Assembly: GCF_900591205.1 (NCBI RefSeq)
Contig: NZ_UUPU01000027.1
Coordinates: 124,001-188,000, forward strand
Direction of reading: 5' to 3'
Source of the DNA: Pseudomonas viridiflava
Lineage (GTDB): Bacteria > Pseudomonadota > Gammaproteobacteria > Pseudomonadales > Pseudomonadaceae
DNA length: 64,000 nt
The notes under the pieces were generated by a model that was given only the letters and a program-made list of their open reading frames with translations, searched no databases and was not told the origin of the DNA. This document shows positions 36,694 through 45,665 of this stretch, one piece after another. Made by a program: the position numbers and the translations under genes. Each line of letters starts with the position of its first letter. The stretch's first letter is position 1.

Positions 36694-39138
36694 ATGACCA
36701 CCCCCTGCTACCACTGCGCCCTCCCCGTCCCCTCTGGCAGCCGCTATACCGCGGTGATCCTCGGCGAGCCCCGCGAGCTGTGCTGCCCTGGCTGCCAGGC
36801 GGTGGCCGAAGCAATCGTGGCCGGCGGGCTTGAAAGCTATTACCAGCACCGCAGCGAAGCCTCGGCCAACCCCGAGGCGCTGCCGGTGCAACTGGTCGAC
36901 GAACTGGCGCTGTACGACCGCGCCGATGTGCAAAAGCCCTTTGTGCGCCATGACGGTGACCTCGCCGAAGCCACCCTGTTGATGGAAGGCATCAGCTGCG
37001 CCGCGTGTGGCTGGCTGATCGAGAAACACCTGCGCGGTCTGCCCGCCGTGGCCGAGGCACGGCTGAACCTGTCCAACCATCGCCTGCACGTGCGTTGGGC
37101 CGATGGGCAATTGCCCTTGAGCCGGTTGCTCAGCGAACTGCGCCATATCGGCTACGCCGCCCACCCTTATCAGGCCGACCGCGCCGCCGAGCAACTGGCC
37201 AGTGAAAACCGCCTGGCCTTGCGCCAACTGGGGGTGGCCGGTTTGTTGTGGTTCCAGGCGATGATGGCGACCATGGCCACCTGGCCGCAATTCAATATCG
37301 ACCTGAGCCCGGAGCTGCACGTGATCCTGCGCTGGGTGGCGATGTTCCTTACCACACCCATCGTGTTCTACAGCTGCGCACCGTTTTTCAAGGGCGCCCT
37401 GCGTGACCTGCGCACCCGCCACCTGACCATGGACGTGTCGGTGTCCCTGGCGATTGGCGGCGCGTACCTGGCGGGTATCTGGACCGCGATCACCGGGGTG
37501 GGCGAGTTGTATTTCGACGCCGTCGGCATGTTCGCGCTGTTCCTGCTCGCGGGCCGCTACCTGGAGCGCCGCGCACGCGAGCGTACGGCCGCCGCCACCG
37601 CGCAGTTGGTCAACCTGTTGCCCGCCTCGTGCCTGCGCCTCAAGGGTGATGGCCAGAGTGAACGCATCCTGCTCAGCGAACTGGCCGTGGGTGACCGCGT
37701 ACTGGTGCATCCCGGAGCGGTACTGCCGGCGGACGGGGTGATCCTCCATGGCCAATCGAGCATTGATGAGTCGCTGATCACCGGTGAGTACCTGCCGCAA
37801 CCGCGGCACGTCGGCGAGGCGGTTACAGCCGGCACTCTCAATGTCGAAGGTGCCCTGACGGTCGAAGTACGCGCGTTGGGTCATGACACGCGGCTGTCCG
37901 CCATCGTGCGCCTGCTGGAGCGGGCCCAGGCCGAGAAACCGCGCCTGGCGCAAATCGCCGACCGCGCCGCGCAGTGGTTCCTGCTGTGCTCGCTGATGGC
38001 CGCCGCCGTGATCGGCCTGGTGTGGTGGGAGCTGGATGCATCGCGGGCATTCTGGATCGTGCTGGCGATGCTGGTCGCGACCTGCCCGTGCGCGCTGTCC
38101 CTGGCCACGCCGACAGCCCTCACCGCTGCCACCGGCACCCTGCACACACTCGGGCTGCTGCTGACCCGTGGCCATATGCTGGAGGGCTTGAATCAGATTG
38201 ATACAGTGATTTTCGACAAGACCGGCACCCTCACCGAAGGCCGCCTGGCCTTGCGAGCGATCCGCCCGCTGGGCAGCGCCAGCAGCGACCTGTGCCTGGC
38301 GCTCGCCGCCGCCCTTGAACAGCGCTCTGAACACCCGATTGCACGGGCTTTCGGGCGTGCGCCTCTGGCCGCCGATGAGGTGCTCAGCTTCCCCGGCCTG
38401 GGCCTGGAAGGTCGCGTGGGTGAACGCCTGTTGCGCATCGGCCAGCCCGATTTTGTCTGCGAACTCAGTGGCTGCCCGATCCCCGCCTTGCCGAACGAAG
38501 CCGGCCAATGGCTGCTGCTGGGCGACCGCGACGGCGCGCTCGCCTGGTTCGTGCTCGATGACCGCCTGCGCAGCGACGCCCCTGCCCTGTTGGCCGCATG
38601 CAAGGCGAGGGGTTGGCGCACACTGCTGCTGTCCGGAGACAGTTCGCCGATGGTCGCCAGTGTGGCTGCCGAACTGGGCATCGACGAAGCCCACGGCGGC
38701 CTGCGCCCCGACGACAAGCTGCACGTGCTGCAACACTTGCACCAGCAAGGCCGCAAGGTGCTGATGCTCGGCGATGGCGTCAACGATGTGCCGGTGCTCG
38801 CCGCCGCCGATATCAGCGTGGCCATGGGCTCGGCCACCGACCTGGCCAAGACCAGCGCCGACGCGGTGCTGCTGTCCAACCGGCTCGACGCGCTGGTGCA
38901 AGCCTTTGGCCTGGCGCGGCGCACCCGTCGGGTAATCATTGAAAACCTGCTGTGGGCCGGGCTGTACAATGGCCTTATGCTGCCGTTTGCCGCCCTGGGT
39001 TGGATCACCCCGATCTGGGCGGCGATCGGCATGTCCCTCAGTTCGTTGACCGTGGTGCTCAACGCCCTGCGCCTGACTCGCCAGCCGAGCGCGCAGGCCC
39101 CAGGCGCCCCCTCAGTAACCCGCCCACTGCCGGCTTGA
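36694..39138 (+). CDS. ccoI: Copper-exporting P1B-type ATPase for cbb3 assembly
   Basis: An 814-residue P-type ATPase. The N-terminus has CCPGCQAV and a heavy-metal domain with GISCAACGWLI (CAAC, residues ~104-107). Membrane helices follow, and CPCALSLATP is the intramembrane copper motif. DKTGTLTEG holds the phosphorylated Asp near residue 507, and GDGVNDVPVLAAADISVAMG is the hinge motif. FixI/CcoI delivers copper across the inner membrane to the CuB site of cbb3 oxidase. It is followed closely by ccoS. Confidence 0.96.
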   Translation: MTTPCYHCALPVPSGSRYTAVILGEPRELCCPGCQAVAEAIVAGGLESYYQHRSEASANPEALPVQLVDELALYDRADVQKPFVRHDGDLAEATLLMEGISCAACGWLIEKHLRGLPAVAEARLNLSNHRLHVRWADGQLPLSRLLSELRHIGYAAHPYQADRAAEQLASENRLALRQLGVAGLLWFQAMMATMATWPQFNIDLSPELHVILRWVAMFLTTPIVFYSCAPFFKGALRDLRTRHLTMDVSVSLAIGGAYLAGIWTAITGVGELYFDAVGMFALFLLAGRYLERRARERTAAATAQLVNLLPASCLRLKGDGQSERILLSELAVGDRVLVHPGAVLPADGVILHGQSSIDESLITGEYLPQPRHVGEAVTAGTLNVEGALTVEVRALGHDTRLSAIVRLLERAQAEKPRLAQIADRAAQWFLLCSLMAAAVIGLVWWELDASRAFWIVLAMLVATCPCALSLATPTALTAATGTLHTLGLLLTRGHMLEGLNQIDTVIFDKTGTLTEGRLALRAIRPLGSASSDLCLALAAALEQRSEHPIARAFGRAPLAADEVLSFPGLGLEGRVGERLLRIGQPDFVCELSGCPIPALPNEAGQWLLLGDRDGALAWFVLDDRLRSDAPALLAACKARGWRTLLLSGDSSPMVASVAAELGIDEAHGGLRPDDKLHVLQHLHQQGRKVLMLGDGVNDVPVLAAADISVAMGSATDLAKTSADAVLLSNRLDALVQAFGLARRTRRVIIENLLWAGLYNGLMLPFAALGWITPIWAAIGMSLSSLTVVLNALRLTRQPSAQAPGAPSVTRPLPA

Positions 39139-39160
39139 GCCGTGCGGGCATGGAGTGCAG

Positions 39161-39379
39161 ATGCCAGCTTTATACGTGATGATTCCGGCGGCGCTGCTGT
39201 TGGTGGGGGTCGCCATCTACATCTTCTTCTGGGCGGTGGACAGCGGCCAGTACGACGACCTCGACGGCCCGGCCCACAGCGTGCTGTTCGACGACCAGGA
39301 CCCGAACCACCTGGCCGCCATCGACGAAGCCAACAGGCCGGAGCAACCGCCTGCCCCTAAAGCACCACCCCATGCTTGA
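39161..39379 (+). CDS. ccoS: cbb3 oxidase maturation protein CcoS
   Basis: A 72-residue protein. One N-terminal helix (MPALYVMIPAALLLVGVAIYIFFWAV) is followed by the CcoS hallmark SGQYDDLDGPAHSVLFDD. It is needed for cofactor insertion into cbb3 oxidase. A GTG six bases upstream is an alternative start. It overlaps the next gene by 8 bases. Confidence 0.93.
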   Translation: MPALYVMIPAALLLVGVAIYIFFWAVDSGQYDDLDGPAHSVLFDDQDPNHLAAIDEANRPEQPPAPKAPPHA

Positions 39380-40055
39380 ATTGGCGCCGCTGCTGGTCTC
39401 CGCGTTGATCCTCGGCCTGCTCGGCGGCGGCCACTGCCTGGGCATGTGCGGCGGGCTCATGGGCGCGCTGACCCTGGCCATCCCCAAGGAGCAACGCAGC
39501 CGTCGTTTTCGCCTGCTGCTGGCGTATAACCTGGGGCGCATCCTCAGCTATGCCACTGCCGGGCTGCTGATCGGCCTGGCCGGCTGGGCGGTGGCCAACA
39601 GCCCGGCGGCGATGTTCATGCGCGCGCTCGCAGGCTTGCTGTTGATCAGCATGGGCCTGTACCTGGCCGGCTGGTGGAGCGGCCTGACCCGCATCGAAAG
39701 CCTCGGGCGCGGCCTGTGGCGCTACATACAGCCCGTCGCCAACCGTTTGCTGCCAGTGTCCAGCCTGCCGCGTGCGCTGCTGCTGGGCGCGCTGTGGGGC
39801 TGGCTGCCGTGCGGGTTGGTCTACAGCACCCTGCTGTGGGCCGCGAGCCAGGGTAATGCGCTGGACAGCGCGTTGCTGATGCTGGCGTTTGGTTTGGGCA
39901 CCTGGCCGGTGCTGCTGGCTACCGGGCTGGCAGCTGAACGCGTGACCGCCTGGTTGCGCAAACGCAGTGTGCGCATGGCCGGGGGGCTGCTGGTGATTCT
40001 GTTCGGTGTGTGGACACTGCCCGGTCCGCATCAGCATTGGCTAATGGGCCACTGA
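39372..40055 (+). CDS. TauE/SafE-type membrane protein (CcoS-linked)
   Basis: A 227-residue protein with about six hydrophobic helices and the motif GGGHCLGMCGGLMGA near residues 18-32. A second half contains WGWLPCGLVYSTL. This is the DsbD-transmembrane-like sulfite-exporter TauE/SafE group (PF13386 type). Paired Cys/His motifs in the membrane and its place, overlapping ccoS, suggest handling of copper or reducing equivalents for cbb3 assembly, which is inference. Confidence 0.85.
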   Translation: MLELAPLLVSALILGLLGGGHCLGMCGGLMGALTLAIPKEQRSRRFRLLLAYNLGRILSYATAGLLIGLAGWAVANSPAAMFMRALAGLLLISMGLYLAGWWSGLTRIESLGRGLWRYIQPVANRLLPVSSLPRALLLGALWGWLPCGLVYSTLLWAASQGNALDSALLMLAFGLGTWPVLLATGLAAERVTAWLRKRSVRMAGGLLVILFGVWTLPGPHQHWLMGH

Positions 40056-40082
40056 TAAGGTGTGGCATAGCGCCGCTCCCCG

Positions 40083-40096
40083 TTGATGCAAATCAA
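40083..40096. promoter_or_regulatory. Perfect ANR/FNR box for hemN
   Basis: TTGAT-GCAA-ATCAA matches the consensus at all 10 defined positions. Its centre is about 67 bases before the hemN ATG. With TAGACT near 40119-40124 as -10, the box would sit close to -41.5, the standard activating position. Confidence 0.9.
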
Positions 40097-40156
40097 CATG
40101 GCTGGCCGGTCACGCCCCTAGACTCGGCCCACTAGCCTATCCGGGGGAACGCCCGC

Positions 40157-41539
40157 ATGCTCGACGCCATTCGTTGGGACACCAATCTGATTCACCGTTA
40201 CGACCTGGCGGGACCGCGCTACACGTCCTACCCCACCGCCGTACAATTCGACAGCCAGGTCGGCACTTTCGACCTGCTCCACGCCCTGCGCGACAGCCGC
40301 AAGGCCGTACGCCCGTTGTCGCTGTATGTACATGTGCCGTTCTGCGCGAACATTTGCTACTACTGCGCCTGCAACAAGGTGATCACCAAGGACCGTGGCC
40401 GCGCCCAGGCGTACCTGCAACGCCTGGAGCAGGAGATCCAGCTGGTGGCCTGCCACCTCGACCCGAAACAGCCGGTGGAACAGCTGCACTTCGGCGGCGG
40501 AACGCCGACCTTTCTCAGCCACGATGAACTGCGCCAGGTAATGGGTTGCCTGCGCCAGCACTTCAATTTGCTCGAGGGTGATTCCGGCGACTACGGCATC
40601 GAGATCGACCCACGTGAGGCGGACTGGGCCACCATGGGCCTGCTGCGCGAATTGGGCTTCAACCGCGTGAGCATCGGCCTGCAAGACCTCGACCCCGAGG
40701 TGCAGCGGGCGGTCAACCGCCTGCAAAGCCTGGAAGAAACCCGTGCGGTCATTGATGCGGCGCGCACCCTGCAGTTTCGTTCGATCAATATCGACCTGAT
40801 CTACGGCCTGCCCAAGCAGACGCCGATCAACTTCGCCCGCACCGTGGAGGAGGTGATCAGGCTGCAACCGGACCGCTTGTCGGTATTCAATTATGCGCAC
40901 CTGCCGGAGCGCTTCATGCCTCAACGGCGCATCAACACCGACGACCTGCCATCGCCTGCGTCCAAGCTGCTGATGCTGCAAACCACCATCGAGCAACTGA
41001 CCCAGGCCGGCTATCGCTATATCGGCATGGACCACTTTGCCCTGCCGGACGACGAACTCGCCATCGCCCAGGAAGAAGGCACCTTGCAGCGCAATTTCCA
41101 GGGCTATACCACCCATGGTCATTGCGACCTGATCGGGCTCGGCGTGTCGGCCATCAGCCAGATCGGCGACCTGTATTGCCAGAACACCAGTGACCTCAGC
41201 GCCTACCAGAACACCCTGGCCGGCGCGCAGCTGGCCACCAGCCGTGGCCTGCGCTGCACCACAGACGATCGGCTGCGACGCGAAGTGATTCAGCAGTTGA
41301 TCTGCACGTTCAGCCTGGCGTTCGAGCAGGTTGAACACGCCTTCAATATTGATTTTCGTGGGTATTTCGACGACTTATGGCCCCAACTCGAGGCCATGGC
41401 GCAAGACGGCCTGATCGAGCTGGACGCCCAGGGCATTCGCGTGCTGCCGGCCGGGCGGCTGCTGGTGCGTTCGGTGTGCATGGTGTTCGATGCCTATCTG
41501 GAGCACCAGAATCGGCAGCGTTTTTCACGGGTGATCTAG
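40157..41539 (+). CDS. hemN: Oxygen-independent coproporphyrinogen III oxidase
   Basis: A 460-residue radical-SAM enzyme that converts coproporphyrinogen III to protoporphyrinogen IX without O2. The SAM cluster cysteines are C63, C67 and C70 in PFCANICYYC, followed by the extra Cys of CAC typical of true HemN. YTSYPTA near residues 22-28, HFGGGTPTFL and GIEIDPREADW confirm the family. The perfect ANR box upstream fits induction at low oxygen, supplying heme to the adjacent cbb3 oxidases. It ends base-to-base with a convergent gene. Confidence 0.97.
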   Translation: MLDAIRWDTNLIHRYDLAGPRYTSYPTAVQFDSQVGTFDLLHALRDSRKAVRPLSLYVHVPFCANICYYCACNKVITKDRGRAQAYLQRLEQEIQLVACHLDPKQPVEQLHFGGGTPTFLSHDELRQVMGCLRQHFNLLEGDSGDYGIEIDPREADWATMGLLRELGFNRVSIGLQDLDPEVQRAVNRLQSLEETRAVIDAARTLQFRSINIDLIYGLPKQTPINFARTVEEVIRLQPDRLSVFNYAHLPERFMPQRRINTDDLPSPASKLLMLQTTIEQLTQAGYRYIGMDHFALPDDELAIAQEEGTLQRNFQGYTTHGHCDLIGLGVSAISQIGDLYCQNTSDLSAYQNTLAGAQLATSRGLRCTTDDRLRREVIQQLICTFSLAFEQVEHAFNIDFRGYFDDLWPQLEAMAQDGLIELDAQGIRVLPAGRLLVRSVCMVFDAYLEHQNRQRFSRVI

Positions 41540-42007
41540 TTACATCGCCAGCGAGGCTGCCTTGAGCGCGCCATCAGCGCTCATGCTTTTCATCGCCTTG
41601 AGCAAGGAGCCCTGGGAGGTCATCAAGCCCGCCTGCAGCGCACTGATAGCGCCCTGGATGTTGTTGGTCTTCACCCGGGCCTGCTCCGGCGTCAGGCTAT
41701 TGTCATTCGCGACCGCCTGGAGCTCGGCCATTTTCTCGGCGATCTGTTGCTTGAGCTTGCGGATCATTTTGAGGATCTGTTTAACGCTGTCATCCAAGCC
41801 ACTGTCGTCGATGTCGGAATTGGCTTTACTGGCCACCGCCACCGCCTTGAACGCCGCGCCGGAAATCGTCACCGTCACGCCTTCCACGCCTTTGGTTTCA
41901 GCAGCCGGTGCAGCGGCCTGGGCCTCTACGGCAGTTTCGGCGGATGACTTCGCGTTCGGCACTGCAGGAACTCGGATGGCAGGATTGTAGGCGGCGATGA
42001 CAGACAT
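41540..42007 (-). CDS. Hypothetical protein with C-terminal helical/coiled-coil domain
   Basis: A 155-residue protein. The N-terminal half (residues 1-55) is Ala/Pro/Val-rich and probably disordered (PAVPNAKSSAETAVEAQAAAPAAETKG). The rest is helical, with a coiled-coil-like SVKQILKMIRKLKQQIAEKMAELQAVAND at ~73-101 and a Met/Ala/Ser-rich end. No signal peptide or membrane segment is present. Its stop abuts the hemN stop, and its upstream region faces anr divergently. I do not recognise a function; the low-complexity N-terminus and amphipathic helices are like some secreted or phage/surface-associated helper proteins, but this is only a resemblance. Confidence 0.7.
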   Translation of the reverse strand: MSVIAAYNPAIRVPAVPNAKSSAETAVEAQAAAPAAETKGVEGVTVTISGAAFKAVAVASKANSDIDDSGLDDSVKQILKMIRKLKQQIAEKMAELQAVANDNSLTPEQARVKTNNIQGAISALQAGLMTSQGSLLKAMKSMSADGALKAASLAM

Positions 42008-42158
42008 GGTCCGAGCTCCGGCGTGTAGGAATGCCCTTGTATCGGCGCAGATACAAAAACCTTTATACGGCTGTCGGTTTTTTGTACAGGCTGGCCTCAG
42101 CGCCCCCCAGTACGTTACCCTTACGTCTTATGTGTGTTTTCCCACAAGGATTTAAGAA

Positions 42159-42893
42159 ATGTCCGAGCCAGTTAAACTGCGCGCTCATAGCCAGGCTCAT
42201 TGCAAGGATTGCAGCCTGGCCCCCCTCTGCCTGCCACTTTCGCTGAATCTGGAAGACATGGATGCGCTGGACGAGATCGTTAAACGCGGTCGCCCGCTGA
42301 AAAAAGGCGAGTTTCTGTTTCGCCAGGGCGACAAGTTCGATTCCGTCTACGCAGTACGCTCGGGTGCATTGAAGACCTTCAGCCTGAGCGACAGTGGCGA
42401 AGAGCAGATCACCGGGTTCCACCTGCCCAGCGAACTGGTCGGTTTGTCGGGCATGGACACCGAGATTCACCCGGTGTCGGCCCAGGCCCTGGAGACTACG
42501 TCGGTGTGCGAAATCCCCTTCGAGCGCCTCGACGAACTGGCCCTGCAATTGCCGCAACTGCGCCGCCAACTGATGCGCGTCATGAGCCGTGAAATTAGGG
42601 ACGACCAGCAAATGATGTTGCTGTTGTCGAAAAAAACCGCCGACGAGCGCATCGCCACCTTCCTGGTCAACCTGTCGGCGCGGTTCCGGGCCCGTGGTTT
42701 CTCGGCCAACCAGTTCCGCCTGAGCATGTCGCGCAATGAAATCGGGAATTACCTGGGCCTCGCGGTGGAAACCGTGTCCCGCGTATTTACCCGCTTCCAG
42801 CAGAACCAGCTGATCGCCGCCGAAGGCAAGGAAGTGCATATCCTCGACCCGATCCAGCTGTGCGCGCTGGCCGGTGGTTCCCTGGAAAGTTGA
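42159..42893 (+). CDS. anr: Oxygen-sensing transcriptional regulator ANR (FNR family)
   Basis: A 244-residue CRP/FNR protein. Cysteines C15, C18 and C24 ([11 protein letters not shown]) together with C117 can bind the oxygen-labile 4Fe-4S cluster. A cyclic-nucleotide-like fold spans ~40-150. The C-terminal helix-turn-helix near 190-217 ([27 protein letters not shown]) has the E..SR recognition residues that read TTGAT half-sites. It therefore should control the ANR boxes seen upstream of ccoN, ccoG and hemN. AAGGATTTAAGAA precedes the ATG. Confidence 0.97.
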   Translation: MSEPVKLRAHSQAHCKDCSLAPLCLPLSLNLEDMDALDEIVKRGRPLKKGEFLFRQGDKFDSVYAVRSGALKTFSLSDSGEEQITGFHLPSELVGLSGMDTEIHPVSAQALETTSVCEIPFERLDELALQLPQLRRQLMRVMSREIRDDQQMMLLLSKKTADERIATFLVNLSARFRARGFSANQFRLSMSRNEIGNYLGLAVETVSRVFTRFQQNQLIAAEGKEVHILDPIQLCALAGGSLES

Positions 42894-42973
42894 CGCAAAG
42901 GCTTGCGGCCGCGCCAATCGGCGAGGCCGCAGGTATACTTCGAGTCCGTTTTCCAGCCCAGGACTCTGCGACG

Positions 42974-43522
42974 ATGACCTTCGATTCGTTCGACATCAAA
43001 TCCCTGATCCGCCCTGTCATCGACTTCCCCAAGCCTGGGGTGATCTTTCGTGACATTACCCCGCTGTTCCAATCGCCCAGGGCCTTGCGCCTGGTGGCCG
43101 ACACTTTTGCCCAGCGCTATGTCGAAGCCGATTTCACCCACATCGGCGCGATGGATGCGCGCGGCTTCCTGATCGGTTCGATCATCGCCTACCAACTGAA
43201 CAAACCGCTGATCCTGTTTCGCAAGCAGGGCAAGCTGCCGGCTGACGTGCTGGCCGAGGGTTACCAGACCGAATACGGCGAAGCCTTTCTCGAAGTGCAC
43301 GCCGACAGCCTGTGCGAAGGCGACTCGGTGCTGATGTTCGATGACCTGATCGCCACCGGCGGCACCTTGATTGCAGCGGCCAACCTGGTGCGGCGCATGG
43401 GCGCGAAGATCTTCGAAGCGGCGGCGATTATCGACCTGCCGGAGCTGGGCGGCTCGCAGCGCCTGGAAGACATGGGCATTCCGACGTTTTGCCTGACGCA
43501 GTTTGCGTTGACCGAACGGTAG
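42974..43522 (+). CDS. apt: Adenine phosphoribosyltransferase
   Basis: A 182-residue purine-salvage enzyme that converts adenine and PRPP to AMP. The family signatures are [14 protein letters not shown] near residues 19-32, [15 protein letters not shown] near 59-73 and the PRPP loop [17 protein letters not shown] near 120-136. The ATG giving [11 protein letters not shown] is used; a longer frame overlaps anr and would add residues foreign to the family. It lies 80 bases after anr. Confidence 0.96.
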   Translation: MTFDSFDIKSLIRPVIDFPKPGVIFRDITPLFQSPRALRLVADTFAQRYVEADFTHIGAMDARGFLIGSIIAYQLNKPLILFRKQGKLPADVLAEGYQTEYGEAFLEVHADSLCEGDSVLMFDDLIATGGTLIAAANLVRRMGAKIFEAAAIIDLPELGGSQRLEDMGIPTFCLTQFALTER

Positions 43523-43545
43523 TAGTAGTTGCCTGGGCTGACGCC

Positions 43546-43639
43546 TTCGCGAGCAAGCCCGCTCCCACAGTTAATTGGGTTCACACATTCATCTCTGTGA
43601 ATGCGATCACCTGTGGGAGCCGGCCTTGCCCGCGATGAG
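43546..43639. repeat. REP-type inverted repeat pair
   Basis: A left arm ending AGCAAGCCCGCTCCCACA and a right arm starting TGTGGGAGCCGGCCTTGCC lie between the convergent apt and acyl-CoA dehydrogenase genes, with about 40 bases between arms. No separate terminator is visible, so it probably serves both genes. Confidence 0.8.
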
Positions 43640-43659
43640 GCCCGAAAGAACAGCGCAGA

Positions 43660-44808
43660 TCAGAGCCCCATCTGCTTGCTGATGATCTCATTCATCACCT
43701 CGCGGGTGCCGCCACCGATGGACAGGATGCGGTTGTCGCGGTACAGCCGCTCCACCAGGCTGCCGCGCATATAGCCCTGGCCGCCGAGGATCTGCACGGC
43801 ATCATAGGTGACACGGTCGGCGGTGTCGGTGGCGAAGTTCTTGGCCATGGAGATCTCCTTGATCACACTCTTGCCGGCGGCCATCTTCGCCGCCTGGCGG
43901 TAGGTGAATTCCCGGGAGACTTCCACCGCGGTAGCCATTTCCGCCAGACGATGCTTGAGCACCTGAAACTTGCCGATCGGCTTGCCGAACGCCTCGCGTT
44001 GGCTGGCCCATTTGAGGCTTTCCTCCAAGGCCAGTTGCGCGGTCATATTGGCCATCACGGCCAAGGCCAGGCGTTCGCTCTGGAAGTTGCCCATGATGCA
44101 GGCGAAGCCCATGTTCTCGGCGCCAATCAAATTGCCTACAGGCACTGGGCAATCGTCGAAGAATAATTCAGCCGTGTCCGATGCCCACCAGCCCATTTTC
44201 TTCAGGGGCTGGCCGACGGTGAACCCTGGGGTGTTTTTCTCGATCAGCAACAGACTGATCCCGGCAAAGCCCGGCCCGCCGGTGCGCACGGCGACGGTGT
44301 AGAAGTCAGCGCGAATGCCGCTGGTGATAAACGTCTTGCTGCCGCTCACGCGGTAATGCTCGCCGTCGCGCACGGCGCGGGTCTGCAAGTTGGCCACATC
44401 GGAGCCGCCACCCGGTTCGGTAACGGCCAGCGCGATGATCTTCTCACCCGCCAGCACCTGCGGCGCCACCCGCTCACGCACCTCGGGCCGCGCCCATTTG
44501 ACCAGCGGCGGCAAGCCGATATCCAGCGAGCCCAAACCCGCCACCACACCCGCGGAACCGCAGCGCATCAGTTCTTCGCTGGCCGCGACCTTGGCGAACA
44601 CATCACCTTCGTGGCTGCCGCCCAAGGCTTCGGGGTAGCCGATACCGAGGAGCCCCGCAGCGCCAGCCTTGAGGTACAGCTCGCGAGGAAAGCTTTCGGC
44701 CTCCTCCCATTGCTCGATGCCCGGCAACATCTCGCGCTCGACGAAACGGCGCACGCTGTCGCGCACCAATTGGTGGCTGGGGTCGAAGTAGTCCTGATAG
44801 GCAGACAT
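43660..44808 (-). CDS. Acyl-CoA dehydrogenase
   Basis: A 382-residue flavoenzyme with the family motifs IALAVTEPGGGSDVANLQTRAVRDG (signature 1, FAD/substrate), KTFITSGIRADFYTVAVRTG, and QILGGQGYMRGSLVERLYRDNRILSIGGGTREVMNEII at the C-terminus (signature 2). It desaturates an acyl-CoA at C2-C3; sequence alone suggests a short/branched or long-chain member but does not settle it. The ATG giving MSAYQDYFDP has GGAG in range; a TTG two codons earlier is less likely. It follows recR on the same strand after a repeat. Confidence 0.92.
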   Translation of the reverse strand: MSAYQDYFDPSHQLVRDSVRRFVEREMLPGIEQWEEAESFPRELYLKAGAAGLLGIGYPEALGGSHEGDVFAKVAASEELMRCGSAGVVAGLGSLDIGLPPLVKWARPEVRERVAPQVLAGEKIIALAVTEPGGGSDVANLQTRAVRDGEHYRVSGSKTFITSGIRADFYTVAVRTGGPGFAGISLLLIEKNTPGFTVGQPLKKMGWWASDTAELFFDDCPVPVGNLIGAENMGFACIMGNFQSERLALAVMANMTAQLALEESLKWASQREAFGKPIGKFQVLKHRLAEMATAVEVSREFTYRQAAKMAAGKSVIKEISMAKNFATDTADRVTYDAVQILGGQGYMRGSLVERLYRDNRILSIGGGTREVMNEIISKQMGL

Positions 44809-44889
44809 CGGCAAACTCCACGCAGAGGTGGAGCGAAATTACCAAGCGCTTGCTTGGTTTTCAAGATATCACTGCCTTGAGAAGATCAA

Positions 44890-44978
44890 TGTGGGAGGGG
44901 GCTTGCCCCCGATAGCAGTGTGTCAGTCGCTCATTGGTTGGCTGGCACTCCCTCATCGGGGGCGAGCCCCCTCCCACA
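44890..44978. repeat. REP-type inverted repeat pair
   Basis: A left arm beginning TGTGGGAGGGGGCTTGCCCC and a right arm ending GAGCCCCCTCCCACA lie between recR and the acyl-CoA dehydrogenase gene. It is the GGGGG variant of the main family, like the copy at 36637. Confidence 0.8.
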
Positions 44979-44996
44979 TTTGAATTGATGCGGTCC

Positions 44997-45599
44997 TTAG
45001 AGCGCGATCGGCTTGCGCCCTGCAAACGAATGCGCCAGCGTGCCGCCATCCACCAATTCCAGCTCGCCACCCAGCGGCACGCCGTGGGCGATACGTGAGG
45101 TGATCAAGCCTTTGTTGGTCAACAGCTGCGCAATGTAATGCGCCGTGGCTTCACCTTCCACCGTCGGGTTGGTCGCCAGAATTACCTCAGTAAAGGTGCC
45201 CTGCTCTTCAATCCGCGCCACCAATTGCGGAATACCAATCGCCTCCGGCCCCAGGCCGTCCAGCGGCGACAGATGGCCCTTGAGCACAAAGTAGCGCCCG
45301 CGATAACCGGTCTGCTCCACCGCATACACGTCCATCGGCCCTTCCACCACGCACAGCAGCGTGTCGTCGCGGCGCGGGTCGGCGCATTGCGGGCAGAGCT
45401 CTTCTTCGGTCAGGGTGCGGCACTGGCGGCAATGGCCGACCCCGGTCATGGCCTGGCTCAGGGCCTGGGCCAACCGCGTGCCGCCGCTGCGATCACGCTC
45501 CAGCAGTTGCAGCGCCATGCGTTGGGCGGTTTTCTGGCCGACGCCTGGCAAAGTGCGCAGCGCGTCGATCAGTTGGCGAATCAGGGGGCTGAAGCTCAT
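44997..45599 (-). CDS. recR: Recombination protein RecR
   Basis: A 200-residue RecF-pathway protein with a helix-hairpin-helix at the start ([20 protein letters not shown]), a C4 zinc finger ([18 protein letters not shown], residues ~57-74) and a Toprim domain ([38 protein letters not shown]). It acts with RecO to load RecA on gapped DNA. The start [10 protein letters not shown] matches family length. It usually follows dnaX-ybaB directly; here an oxidoreductase gene intervenes. Confidence 0.96.
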   Translation of the reverse strand: MSFSPLIRQLIDALRTLPGVGQKTAQRMALQLLERDRSGGTRLAQALSQAMTGVGHCRQCRTLTEEELCPQCADPRRDDTLLCVVEGPMDVYAVEQTGYRGRYFVLKGHLSPLDGLGPEAIGIPQLVARIEEQGTFTEVILATNPTVEGEATAHYIAQLLTNKGLITSRIAHGVPLGGELELVDGGTLAHSFAGRKPIAL

Positions 45600-45665
45600 G
45601 GGCGAATGGTCCGACAAAACAACGAGACGCGGTTTATACCCGCGCCCCGGATTAGCGTCAAATCC

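Noticed and set aside
35638..38901. 1087-codon minus-strand open frame
   Set aside because: It is the complement of ccoG, ccoH and ccoI, is Gln/Gly/Ala/His-rich with no domain, and arises from high-GC codon use on the real strand.
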